A stretch of 33,563 bases of DNA from Paracoccaceae bacterium (GTDB lineage Bacteria > Pseudomonadota > Alphaproteobacteria > Rhodobacterales > Rhodobacteraceae), in NCBI GenBank assembly GCA_007123625.1, contig SKKS01000476.1, forward strand, positions 1 to 33,563, written 5' to 3'. A model generated the notes under the pieces. It was not told the DNA's origin and searched no databases. It saw nothing but the letters and a program-made list of their open reading frames with translations. The position numbers and the translations under genes are program-made. This document shows positions 1-7,431 of this stretch, piece after piece (within the stretch, counting starts at the first letter, position 1; every line of letters begins with the position of its first letter).

Positions 1-1
1 C

Positions 2-649
2 GAGACGATCCGCGCGCATCTGGACGTCACGCGGACCGAGGCGCGCGCGCGTGCCATAGCCCTGCTTGAAGAGGTCGGCATCCCGTCGCCTGCGGCCCGG
101 ATCGATGCGTATCCGCATGAATTTTCGGGCGGGATGCGTCAGCGGGTGGTGATCGCGCTGGCGCTTTGTGCCGAGCCCGAGTTGATCATCGCCGACGAGC
201 CCACGACCGCGCTCGATGTGGCGGTTCAGGCGCAGATCCTTGATCTGCTGGCCCGGTTGTGCCGGGACCGGGGCATGGCGATGATGCTGGTCACGCATGA
301 CATGGGCGTCATTTCCGAGATCACACAGCGGGTTGCAGTGATGTACGCGGGACGGATCGTGGAGCTGGGCGACACCGCCGAAATTACGGCGCGGGCGCGT
401 CATCCGTATGCCGCCGGGTTGATGGGGGCGATTCCCACGCTCGAGGCGCGCACCGAACCGTTGCTGCAGATCCCGGGCAGCATGCCGCGCCTGACCGCAA
501 TCCCCGAGGGCTGCGCCTTTCACCCCCGCTGTACCCGCGCCTTTGGACCCTGTGACGGTGTGCGCCCGGCGCTGCGGGTTCTGGCCGACGGGCATGCCGT
601 GGCCTGCCATCTGCACGATCCGTCCCACCACAAGGAGGCCCGGCCATGA
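2..649 (+). CDS. Oligopeptide/dipeptide ABC transporter ATPase, D-type subunit (5' truncated)
   Basis: This is the C-terminal 215 residues of an ATPase that energises peptide-type import at the inner membrane; the Walker A half lies outside the window. The reading frame is open from base 2. Visible are the ABC signature FSGGMRQR (about residues 41-48 of the fragment), the Walker B/D-loop IIADEPTTALD, the switch His in VTHDMG, and the family C-terminal domain with GCAFHPRC and further cysteines typical of OppD/DppD. Its stop overlaps the start of the next ATPase gene by 4 nt (ATGA, 646-649), so the two are translationally coupled. The permeases and any binding protein of this system would lie upstream, outside the window. 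Family assignment is firm; the substrate is not determinable. Confidence 0.93.
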   Translation, partial: ETIRAHLDVTRTEARARAIALLEEVGIPSPAARIDAYPHEFSGGMRQRVVIALALCAEPELIIADEPTTALDVAVQAQILDLLARLCRDRGMAMMLVTHDMGVISEITQRVAVMYAGRIVELGDTAEITARARHPYAAGLMGAIPTLEARTEPLLQIPGSMPRLTAIPEGCAFHPRCTRAFGPCDGVRPALRVLADGHAVACHLHDPSHHKEARP

Positions 650-1665
650 CCGATGCGCCCGGAATTTCGCGGCCCGCGGACCCTGTGCAACCCACGGACC
701 CAGCGGCGCCCTATGTGCAGGTGCGCGGGTTGTCGCACGAGTTCGATCTGTCCGAGGGGCTGATCTCGCGCCTGACCACCGGCGGCACGCCGCGCGTGTT
801 GCGGGCGGTCAATGATGTCAGCTTCGACATCCGGCAGGGCGAAACCTTTGCGCTGGTCGGCGAAAGCGGGTCCGGCAAGTCCACCATCGCGCGCATTCTG
901 GCCGGGCTGCTGGCCGCACGGGCAGGAGAAATCCGCATTGACGGGCATGCAATGGCGGCCAACCGCCCGCGCCCCGCCGCGTTGCGCACCGCGATCCAGA
1001 TGGTGTTTCAGGATCCGTTTGCCAGCCTCAACCCCAGGTGGCGCGTTGATCGCCTGATCGCCGAGCCGATTCGCGACATGCCTGCCCCGGCCCGTATCGA
1101 ACGGGTGCACGAATTGCTGCGGCTTGTGGGGCTCGACCCGCTGGACAGCGCGAAATTCCCGCACCAGTTTTCCGGCGGGCAGCGCCAGCGAATCGCGATT
1201 GCCCGCAGCCTTGCCGCAAATGCGCCTTTTCTGGTGTGCGACGAGCCAACTTCGGCGCTGGATGTCAGCGTTCAGGCGCAGATCCTGAACCTGATGCGTA
1301 CGTTGCAGGGGCAGCTTGGCCTGACCTATCTGTTCATCAGCCACAATCTGGCGGTGGTGCGTTACATGGCAACCGATGTGGGGGTGCTGTATCTGGGACG
1401 GCTGGTCGAGGTGGCGCCTGCGGACCGGATCTTTACCAGCCCGCGCCACCCCTATACACGGATGCTGCTTGAAGCAGTGCCCGGCACGGGCCTGCCGCGT
1501 GCCGAAGTGCGGGGCGAGGTGCCCAGCCCGATCACGCCCCCGTCGGGGTGCACGTTCCACCCGCGTTGCCCGCTGGCCGAAGACATCTGCCGCAGCAAGG
1601 TGCCCGAGTTCCGCGACGGCGTCGCCTGCCATGTGGCCCACCGCGCGGCGACCGCTGCGGCGTGA
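646..1665 (+). CDS. Oligopeptide/dipeptide ABC transporter ATPase, F-type subunit
   Basis: This is the second nucleotide-binding subunit of the same peptide-type importer, 339 aa, normal length for OppF/DppF. Walker A GESGSGKST is at residues 72-80, the Q-loop in VFQDP near 120-124, the signature FSGGQRQR at 175-182, Walker B with CDEPTSALD from about 198, and the switch His in ISHNLA. The C-terminal oligopeptide-transporter domain has GCTFHPRCP and two more cysteines (DIC, VACH). The ATG at 646 overlaps the preceding stop by 4 nt. The gene is last in its operon and converges on the M32 peptidase gene 38 bp away. It is a different system from the BCDF operon at 9161-13147. Confidence 0.95.
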   Translation: MTDAPGISRPADPVQPTDPAAPYVQVRGLSHEFDLSEGLISRLTTGGTPRVLRAVNDVSFDIRQGETFALVGESGSGKSTIARILAGLLAARAGEIRIDGHAMAANRPRPAALRTAIQMVFQDPFASLNPRWRVDRLIAEPIRDMPAPARIERVHELLRLVGLDPLDSAKFPHQFSGGQRQRIAIARSLAANAPFLVCDEPTSALDVSVQAQILNLMRTLQGQLGLTYLFISHNLAVVRYMATDVGVLYLGRLVEVAPADRIFTSPRHPYTRMLLEAVPGTGLPRAEVRGEVPSPITPPSGCTFHPRCPLAEDICRSKVPEFRDGVACHVAHRAATAAA

Positions 1666-1672
1666 TCCGCGC

Positions 1673-1696
1673 CCCCGCCACCGGGCGGCAGCGGGG
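1673..1696. terminator. Possible bidirectional terminator hairpin between convergent genes
   Basis: In the 38-bp gap between two facing stop codons (1665 and 1704), CCCCGC (1673-1678) can pair with GCGGGG (1691-1696), with GC-rich inner sequence. There is no clear T-tract on either side, so intrinsic termination is only suggested by position. Confidence 0.3.
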
Positions 1697-1703
1697 CAGG
1701 GAG

Positions 1704-3230
1704 TCAATCCAAGGCATAGATTGCGCGGTAGCGCGCGTTCAGCGCGGCGATATAGGGCGTGGCGTCCATCCCGCGTCCGGTCACGCGGTGCAGCATATCC
1801 TCGCGGCTGTCGCGCCTGCCGTGGCGATACACATGGTCGGTCAGCCAGCCCAGCAGCCGTGAACAGTCGCCCCGCTCCAGGTCCGGGGTGATCGCAGGCT
1901 CTGCGTCCAGCGCCGCGTCGTGGATCTGCGCGGCCAGCACGTTGCCGACGGTATAGCCGCAGAAGATGCCGAACTGCCCGGCGGACCATTGCATGTCCTG
2001 CAGCACGCCTGAACGGTCGTCGGGAACATCCAGCTTCAGATCCTCGCGCATGGCGTCCGCCCAGGCGCCGGGCATGTCGGTCACGCGCAGGCTGCCATCC
2101 AGCAGGCGACGCTCCATTTCCACGCGCAGCATGATGTGGAAGTCATACGTCAGTTCGTCCGCTTCGGTCCGGATCAGGCCGGGGCGCACGCGGTTATAGG
2201 CGCGCCAGAACATGTCGGCATCGACCCCGGCCAGCGTTTCGGGGAACAGGTCATGCAGTGCGCCGAAGTTGCGTTCCCAAAATCCCCGGCTGCGGCCGAT
2301 CTGGTTCTCCCACAGCCGCGACTGGGATTCGTGCACCCCGAAGGAAATTCCGCCAACCGCGTAAAGACCCAGCAGATCGGTAGCCATCACGCTGCGGGTC
2401 AGTTCGGGGGCGATGTTCTGTTCATAAAGGGCGTGGCCGACCTCGTGCATCGTGCCCTGCAGGGCCGAGACGATGTTGTTGCGATGAAACCGCGTGGTGA
2501 TGCGCACATCCTCGCGGGTCTGCGAAATCTCGAACGGATGCGGCGCCGTGTCCAGCCGTCCACGCGCGAAGTCATAGCCGAAGGCTTCGGCAATCCGCAC
2601 GGCAAAAGCGCGCTGGCGGTCTTCGGGGTAGTCGCCGTACAGGAAATCGCTGCGCGGTTCGGGCGCGGTGGCGATTTCGGCCAGCAGTGGCGCCAGCCCG
2701 GCGCGCAGTTCGGCGAACAACGCACCAAGCGATGCCGTGTCGGCACCGGGTTCATAGATCGAGATCATGGCGTCATGGGGGTGCGCGTCATAACCGATGC
2801 AATCGGCCAGCCTGCGGCAGATATCGACATGCTCCTCGAACACCGGGCGAAGCATGCCGAAGTCGTTGCGCGCCCGCGCGTCGGCCCAGATGGCCTGTCC
2901 GGTCAGGTTCAGAGCGGCGCGGCGCTGGTTGAGTTCCGCGGGAATCCGGCGGTGCAGGTCCACAGCCGCGCGCGCATGGTCCACCGCCAGGCGCTCGGTC
3001 GCGCCGTCGGGCAGATCGGCAACGGCGGTTTCGGCAGCCTCGATCAGGCGCAGGGTGTCGTCCGACATCAGCATCGTCTGCGCCACGCCCATCAGCGATG
3101 CCATCTGCTGGCCACGGGTTTCCGCGCCGCCGGGGGGCATCATGACACGGAAATCCCATGTCAGAAGGTTGGCGATGTTCAGAAGGTCGTTCAGCGCACC
3201 GAAGCGCTCGGCAAAGGCAGGGTAGGTCAT
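1704..3230 (-). CDS. Carboxypeptidase M32 (thermostable carboxypeptidase Taq type)
   Basis: A cytosolic zinc metallocarboxypeptidase removing C-terminal residues from peptides. From the ATG at 3230 it is 508 aa, the usual M32 length; GGAGG a few bases upstream supports this start over longer open-frame extensions. Family motifs are complete: DVRIT at 241-245, the zinc motif HEVGH at 262-266, HESQSR at 300-305, and a late YTVGN segment. It lies downstream of the peptide-type binding protein on the same strand, separated by 185 bp containing three stem-loops, which fits intracellular processing of imported peptide-like substrate. Family identity is very secure; a link to the neighbouring catabolic genes is inference. 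Confidence 0.96.
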   Translation of the reverse strand: MTYPAFAERFGALNDLLNIANLLTWDFRVMMPPGGAETRGQQMASLMGVAQTMLMSDDTLRLIEAAETAVADLPDGATERLAVDHARAAVDLHRRIPAELNQRRAALNLTGQAIWADARARNDFGMLRPVFEEHVDICRRLADCIGYDAHPHDAMISIYEPGADTASLGALFAELRAGLAPLLAEIATAPEPRSDFLYGDYPEDRQRAFAVRIAEAFGYDFARGRLDTAPHPFEISQTREDVRITTRFHRNNIVSALQGTMHEVGHALYEQNIAPELTRSVMATDLLGLYAVGGISFGVHESQSRLWENQIGRSRGFWERNFGALHDLFPETLAGVDADMFWRAYNRVRPGLIRTEADELTYDFHIMLRVEMERRLLDGSLRVTDMPGAWADAMREDLKLDVPDDRSGVLQDMQWSAGQFGIFCGYTVGNVLAAQIHDAALDAEPAITPDLERGDCSRLLGWLTDHVYRHGRRDSREDMLHRVTGRGMDATPYIAALNARYRAIYALD

Positions 3231-3248
3231 GGTCCTCCGGACAGTATG

Positions 3249-3275
3249 GCGGGGCGCGCCACAGGCGTGCCCCGC
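3249..3275 (-). other. Stem-loop C upstream of the M32 gene
   Basis: Arms of 12 nt (3249-3260 and 3264-3275) around the loop ACA pair with one mismatch. The element lies just upstream of the M32 ribosome-binding site, so it could affect translation or mark an mRNA 5' or 3' end. The structure is seen in the sequence; the function is inferred. Confidence 0.5.
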
Positions 3276-3307
3276 GTCGCGATAGGCTGGCGCGCAGCCT
3301 CTTGTGG

Positions 3308-3328
3308 CGGCGCGGCGCAGCCGCGCCG
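3308..3328 (-). other. Stem-loop B in the binding protein/M32 intergenic region
   Basis: A perfect 9-bp stem, CGGCGCGGC (3308-3316) with GCCGCGCCG (3320-3328), with loop GCA. It has no T-tract. It is the second of three hairpins between the two genes. Confidence 0.5.
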
Positions 3329-3335
3329 ACCGGGG

Positions 3336-3383
3336 CCCGCCCCCTGGCCTGTGTACACCCGTGTGTGCAGGCCAGGGGGCGGG
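3336..3383 (-). terminator. Long perfect stem-loop A after the binding-protein gene
   Basis: CCCGCCCCCTGGCCTG (3336-3351) and its exact reverse complement (3368-3383) form a 16-bp stem with a 16-nt loop, 33 bp beyond the binding-protein stop codon. The stem can be extended by GACCGG/CCGGTC beyond a small bulge. There is no U-run, so it is either a factor-dependent or leaky terminator or a 3' stabilising structure that lets binding-protein mRNA outlast the downstream M32 message. Confidence 0.5.
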
Positions 3384-3415
3384 AGAACCGGTCAGACCGC
3401 GTGCGACGGCTGCGG

Positions 3416-4984
3416 TTATTGCGCCGGGCGGCCGTTGATCGCCTGCGTTTCCTGATCGATGCGCGGCGTGAAATCGACCACATCGGACCGCCCCGCCCAC
3501 GCCTGGCGCAGGTTGACGATCGGAATGGCTGCCATGTCGGTCACTGCCGCGGTCATGGCCTCTTCCAGCATCGCACGGCGCGCGTCCGGGTCCAGCTCGG
3601 TTGTCGCTGCGGCGATTATCGCGTCCACTTCCGCGTTTGAATAGTGGTAGTGGTTGAAGCCGCCGAAACCGGCCTCCGCATCGCGCGTATGGAAGGCGGT
3701 GGACAGGATGTAGCTGCCCTCGCCGGTCTGCGAGCCCCAGCCGTTGACCATCAGGCTGTATTCGAAGCTCGCCTGCCCGGGGAAGTACACCGCGCGCGGC
3801 AGCGCATCGACTGTCACCGTCAGGCCGATCTGCGTCAGCATCGGCCCCAGAGCCGCACAGACAGCGGCATCGCCAGGCTGGCTGTCCGAGGTGCAGTTGA
3901 CCGTGATCCGGAACCCGTCCGGGTATCCGGCTTCGGCCAGCAGTTCCCGCGCGGCGGCCGGATCGTAGTCCAGCGGCGGCAGGTCGTCGGCATAGCCGAA
4001 GAACCCTTCGGTGATGTACTGATTCGCCGGGACGGCGTTGTCCTCCATGATCCGCGAGGCGATGGCTTCGCGGTTGATCGCCTTGGACAGGGCCTGGCGT
4101 ACGCGCAGGTCTTGCAGCGGGTTTTCGGGCAGGGGCGACCCGTCATTGGCGGAAATGCGGGGGGTCTGGTCGCGGAAGTCCATGAACATGATCAGCAGCA
4201 CCGCGCTGGGGCTGCGATAGATGTCATGGTTGCCGGTGCCTTCGATCCGGGGGATATCGCCTGCGGGCACCGCATCGATCAGATGCACCCGGTCCGATAC
4301 CAGCGCGGCGACCCGTGCGGAATCGTTGTTTATCTCGCTGATTGTCACCCGCGAGAATTCCGACACCTCGCCCCAGTAATCTTCGAACGGCTCCAGCACC
4401 AGTTCCTCGCGCGGGCTGAACGATACCATGCGGAACGGCCCCGTCCCGATCGCCGCTTCGCCCGAGTTGAAGGCGGATGCTGGCGTGTCGATGGGGGTTT
4501 CGGACGGGATGATGAACACCCGCGACAGATCCAGCAGCAGGGTCGGCGCGGGGGCGGGGGTGGTGATTTCTACCGTGCGGTCGTCGATTGCGGTGACCGA
4601 GGCGATTCGCTGGATATAGGTGTTCAGCCCGCTGTCTGTGCCTGCGGCGACCGGAATGCGTTCGATCGAATGCACGACATCGGCGGCTTCAAAGGTCGAT
4701 CCGTCATGAAACAACACGCCTTCGCGCAAGGTGAAGCGCCAAGTCAGGTCGTCGACGATTTCCCAGCTTTCGGCAAGCCCGGGATAGGGCTGCAGTTCCG
4801 GATCCAGCATTACCAGCGATCCGAACACGTTACGCACCGATGAGATGTTGCTGCCGACAGCCGACAGGTGCGGATCCATCGATTCGCCCCCCGCCCGAAC
4901 CCCGATCCGAAGTTCCTCCGCCAGCGCGGTCGTGGACATCAACGCGGCGGCGCTGACTGTCAGAAGAAAGCCTGTTTTACGCAT
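3416..4984 (-). CDS. ABC transporter substrate-binding protein, peptide/nickel family (SBP_bac_5)
   Basis: A periplasmic solute-binding protein of 522 aa, typical for the DppA/OppA class. The chosen ATG (4984) gives a classic Sec signal peptide: a charged MRK start, a hydrophobic stretch, and a likely cut after TALA near residue 22. AGGGAGA lies about 10 nt upstream. The mature start (EELRIGV, then MDPHLS) and later SWEIVDDLTWRF, FHDGS and GTGPFR segments are family hallmarks. It stands apart from any permease genes but shares an 11-bp operator (5074-5084) with the promoter region divergent from the BCDF importer at 9161-13147, which lacks a binding protein; pairing the two is a reasonable inference. 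The other candidate partner is the truncated system at the window start. Confidence 0.93.
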   Translation of the reverse strand: MRKTGFLLTVSAAALMSTTALAEELRIGVRAGGESMDPHLSAVGSNISSVRNVFGSLVMLDPELQPYPGLAESWEIVDDLTWRFTLREGVLFHDGSTFEAADVVHSIERIPVAAGTDSGLNTYIQRIASVTAIDDRTVEITTPAPAPTLLLDLSRVFIIPSETPIDTPASAFNSGEAAIGTGPFRMVSFSPREELVLEPFEDYWGEVSEFSRVTISEINNDSARVAALVSDRVHLIDAVPAGDIPRIEGTGNHDIYRSPSAVLLIMFMDFRDQTPRISANDGSPLPENPLQDLRVRQALSKAINREAIASRIMEDNAVPANQYITEGFFGYADDLPPLDYDPAAARELLAEAGYPDGFRITVNCTSDSQPGDAAVCAALGPMLTQIGLTVTVDALPRAVYFPGQASFEYSLMVNGWGSQTGEGSYILSTAFHTRDAEAGFGGFNHYHYSNAEVDAIIAAATTELDPDARRAMLEEAMTAAVTDMAAIPIVNLRQAWAGRSDVVDFTPRIDQETQAINGRPAQ

Positions 4985-5073
4985 TTGATTGGTCTCCCTG
5001 ATTGCAAGGGCTGGTTCTTTCCCGTGCCCGCGTGGTCTTCTTGGATCGCGCCAGTAACTGTCTAAATGACAGA

Positions 5074-5084
5074 CTGTATAACAG
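5074..5084. promoter_or_regulatory. Predicted GntR/FCD operator 1 (binding-protein promoter)
   Basis: CTGTATAACAG is a CTGT/ACAG dyad with a 3-nt AT spacer, centred about 95 bp upstream of the binding-protein start. Its exact reverse complement occurs at 13271-13281. Confidence 0.65.
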
Positions 5085-5209
5085 TAATGCAGATTGTTTA
5101 CTCTGCTGCAAGACTCATGCCGTCCGACGGTAGGTTTTCCGCCCACATGCGCGTCCGTGCCCGGAAAACAGGCAAGCAGTGTGGACATGTGTGCGGAAAA
5201 ACTGTCCTA

Positions 5210-5220
5210 TTGTATAACAA
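5210..5220. promoter_or_regulatory. Predicted GntR/FCD operator 2 (Gfo/Idh operon promoter)
   Basis: TTGTATAACAA, extendable to ATTGT/ACAAT arms (5209-5221), lies 64 bp before the Gfo/Idh start. TTGTAT at 5210 could serve as a -35, with TACCTT (5233-5238) as a weak -10 at 17-nt spacing, so a bound regulator would block the promoter. Confidence 0.65.
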
Positions 5221-5284
5221 TAAAGTGGATGCTACCTTTGACTGATATCGAAGTCGAAAACCCCCACCAGAGCGAGCTTTCCCT

Positions 5285-6262
5285 ATGACCACGACCGAAA
5301 AGACCCCCCTCGCAATCCTTGGTATGGGCCGGTGGGGCGAAAAACTTGTGCGGTCGGTTCAGGATGTCAGCGCGACCACACGGTTCGTCGCCGTGATCAG
5401 TGGAAATCCGGCGCGGGTCGCTCCGGCGGCCGAATCCCTGGGGCTGGAAATCCTGCCCGATCTGGACGCGGCGCTGGCCCATCCCGGGATCGCAGGTGTG
5501 GTGATCGCCACCCCCCATTCGCGCCACGCCGAGGCGATTGCCACCTGCCGCCGCGCGGGCAAGCCTGCGCTGGTGGAAAAGCCCTTCACCCTGACCCGCA
5601 CCACCGCCGATGCCGCCATTGCCGAAGGCGATGGCATGGTGCTTGCGGCCCATAACCGGCGTTTCCTGCCAGCGGCCCGCGCGGTGCAGGCGGCGATTTC
5701 AGCTGGCGAACTGGGCACGATCCTGCATATCGAGGCGAATTATTCCGGCAATGTCGTGGGCCGGTATGTCGAAGGCATGTGGCGCAGCGACACCACCGAA
5801 AGCCCCGCAGGCGGGCTGGCGGGATCGGGGATTCACATGATCGACCTGATCATCGGCTATGCGGGACCGGTGGCATCGGTTCATGCGGTTTCGTCCCGGC
5901 GCGTGCCGGACCTGCCGGTGGACGACACAATGGTCGCGGTGTTTCGCCTGGCCTCGGGGGCAAGTGCGGTGCTATCGTGCGTGACGGCCTCGACCTCGTG
6001 TTTCCGGCTCAAGATCTTCGGCACTGGCGGGTCGGCGGAAATCACCGACGAAAGCGCGGTCACCTTCACGGCGCTTGACGGGGCGCGACGGACCCTGAGC
6101 TTCCCACCGGTCGATATCGAACGCGCCGAACTGGAGGCTTTTGCCGCCGCGATCCGTGGCGACGAAGCCTATCCTGTCACCATGGAAGAAGTGCTCAACG
6201 GTGTATCCGCCTTCGAAGGCGTGTCGCGCTCGCTGGCTGCGGGCGCGACGGTAACCGTCTGA
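5285..6262 (+). CDS. Gfo/Idh/MocA family NAD(P)-dependent oxidoreductase
   Basis: A 325-aa cytosolic dehydrogenase of the glucose-fructose/inositol dehydrogenase family. The N-terminal Rossmann motif GMGRWG is at residues 13-18 and the conserved EKP at 98-100, followed by a C-terminal alpha/beta domain. The family oxidises or reduces sugars, cyclitols and some imines; the substrate cannot be assigned. It is the first gene of a four-gene run (to the GntR regulator) and directly follows operator 2. The ribosome-binding site is weak (GCGAGC-like), and the ATG at 5285 is the first position giving the intact Rossmann start. A second, unrelated Gfo/Idh remnant lies in the decayed block near 23.5 kb. 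Confidence 0.93.
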   Translation: MTTTEKTPLAILGMGRWGEKLVRSVQDVSATTRFVAVISGNPARVAPAAESLGLEILPDLDAALAHPGIAGVVIATPHSRHAEAIATCRRAGKPALVEKPFTLTRTTADAAIAEGDGMVLAAHNRRFLPAARAVQAAISAGELGTILHIEANYSGNVVGRYVEGMWRSDTTESPAGGLAGSGIHMIDLIIGYAGPVASVHAVSSRRVPDLPVDDTMVAVFRLASGASAVLSCVTASTSCFRLKIFGTGGSAEITDESAVTFTALDGARRTLSFPPVDIERAELEAFAAAIRGDEAYPVTMEEVLNGVSAFEGVSRSLAAGATVTV

Positions 6263-6303
6263 GTATCGCCGCAACATACCGGGCCCAAAAAGGGAAACTG
6301 CTG

Positions 6304-7431
6304 ATGGAACGCCGACTGGAGTCGTATTTGCTAACCCCTGGCCCGGTCACCGTGGCGCAGGACGTCAAGCAGCAGATGATGGTGGATCGTAGCGCGAATT
6401 CGCGCACCATGATCGAGATGATTGCATGGATCCGGTCCTATCTGCTGGAAATCTGCAACGGGACCGCGCGGTACGAATGCGTGCCCCTTCAGGGCAGCGC
6501 GACCTATGCGGTCGAAGCGGTGTTTCAGTCGCTGGTGCCGCGCGGCGCAGGCGTGCTGGTGATTGAAAACGGCGCCTATGGCACGCGCATGGCCAATCTG
6601 GCCGAGGCATTGGGAATGCGCGTCACGCGGTTGCCGTTCGGCCTGTCGCCGCTGCCCACCGGCGCGGACGTGGACGCGGCGCTGCGGGCCGATCCGTCCA
6701 TCGACTATGTCAGCCTGTGCCATGTCGAAACATCGACCGGGGCGCAGAACCCCATCGAGGAAATCGCCGAGGTCACGCGCGCGCATGGAAAGAAGCTGAT
6801 CATTGATGCGGTGGCGTCCTTCGGCGGGTTGCCGATCGATGTGGAAGCCCTTGCCGCCGAGGCGGTGATTCTGTCGCCCAACAAGTGCCTTGAGGCGGTG
6901 CCGGGCATGGGGATCGTGATCGTCCGGCGCGATGTGCTGGAAAGCGCGAAGGGGCGGTCCGGCTCGCCTTGTCTGGACCTCCATGATCAGTGGGACTTCC
7001 TCCAGAAGAACGGGTTCTTCCGCTGGACGCCGCCGACGCATGTGCTGGCCGCGCTGGCCCATTCCCTGCGCGCCCACAAGGCCGAAGGCGGCGTTGCGCC
7101 GCGCAACGCGCGCTATCGCGGGCACTGGACACGGCTGGTCACGGCGATGCGCGCGCGCGGTTTCACGACCCTGCTGCCTGATGCCGCCAATGCGCCCATC
7201 GTCACCTCGTTTCATGTGCTCGATCACCCGCACTTCAGCTTCGAAGCGCTATTTGCTGCGCTTGAACGCCGGGGGGTGATCATCTTTCCGGGGAATTTCC
7301 CGGCGGTGGGCACGTTCAGGATCGGTGTGATGGGTGATCTGCAAACGGCCGACATCGATTATATCATCGCCTCCATTGATGCGGCGCTGGCCGAAATGGA
7401 TGTGCCGGTGGCGGCCGGGGCCTCCGCCTGA
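6304..7431 (+). CDS. PhnW-like class V aminotransferase (2-aminoethylphosphonate/alanine-glyoxylate type)
   Basis: A PLP enzyme of 375 aa. Segments LLTPGP (9-14), LQGSATYAVEAV, NGAYGTRM, HVETSTG, DAVASFGG and the PLP-lysine motif SPNKC (Lys194) follow 2-aminoethylphosphonate:pyruvate transaminase closely along the whole length, including the late RIGVMG segment. AAGGGA precedes the ATG. No phosphonatase, phosphonoacetate hydrolase or other phosphonate gene is present in the window, so the real amino donor may be another small amine or amino acid. The stop overlaps the next start by 1 nt (TGATG), implying coupling with the 2-hydroxyacid dehydrogenase, which could act on the oxo product. Confidence 0.88.
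   Translation: MERRLESYLLTPGPVTVAQDVKQQMMVDRSANSRTMIEMIAWIRSYLLEICNGTARYECVPLQGSATYAVEAVFQSLVPRGAGVLVIENGAYGTRMANLAEALGMRVTRLPFGLSPLPTGADVDAALRADPSIDYVSLCHVETSTGAQNPIEEIAEVTRAHGKKLIIDAVASFGGLPIDVEALAAEAVILSPNKCLEAVPGMGIVIVRRDVLESAKGRSGSPCLDLHDQWDFLQKNGFFRWTPPTHVLAALAHSLRAHKAEGGVAPRNARYRGHWTRLVTAMRARGFTTLLPDAANAPIVTSFHVLDHPHFSFEALFAALERRGVIIFPGNFPAVGTFRIGVMGDLQTADIDYIIASIDAALAEMDVPVAAGASA

Larger units (their letters stand above)
4985..5284. promoter_or_regulatory. Divergent control region between binding protein and Gfo/Idh operon
   Basis: This 300-bp gene-free stretch is more AT-rich than its surroundings and serves two diverging units. It holds two copies of the YTGT-WWW-ACAR dyad whose centres are 136 bp apart (close to 13 helical turns), plus a separate inverted repeat CTGTC-TAAAT-GACAG (5058-5072) abutting the first. 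A short open frame across it has no recognisable content. Looping between the two sites is possible but not shown. Confidence 0.7.

Noticed and set aside
520..1989. A 489-codon minus-strand open frame opposite the F-type ATPase
   Set aside because: Shadow of the ATPase gene, no domain, and it overlaps the real M32 gene end.
3351..3358. GTGTACAC palindrome as another regulon operator
   Set aside because: It lies inside the loop of stem-loop A after a stop codon and does not fit the YTGT-WWW-ACAR pattern.
2136..4843. Long plus-strand frames opposite the M32 peptidase and the binding protein
   Set aside because: Antisense shadows without domains; the minus-strand genes have complete family motifs and ribosome-binding sites.
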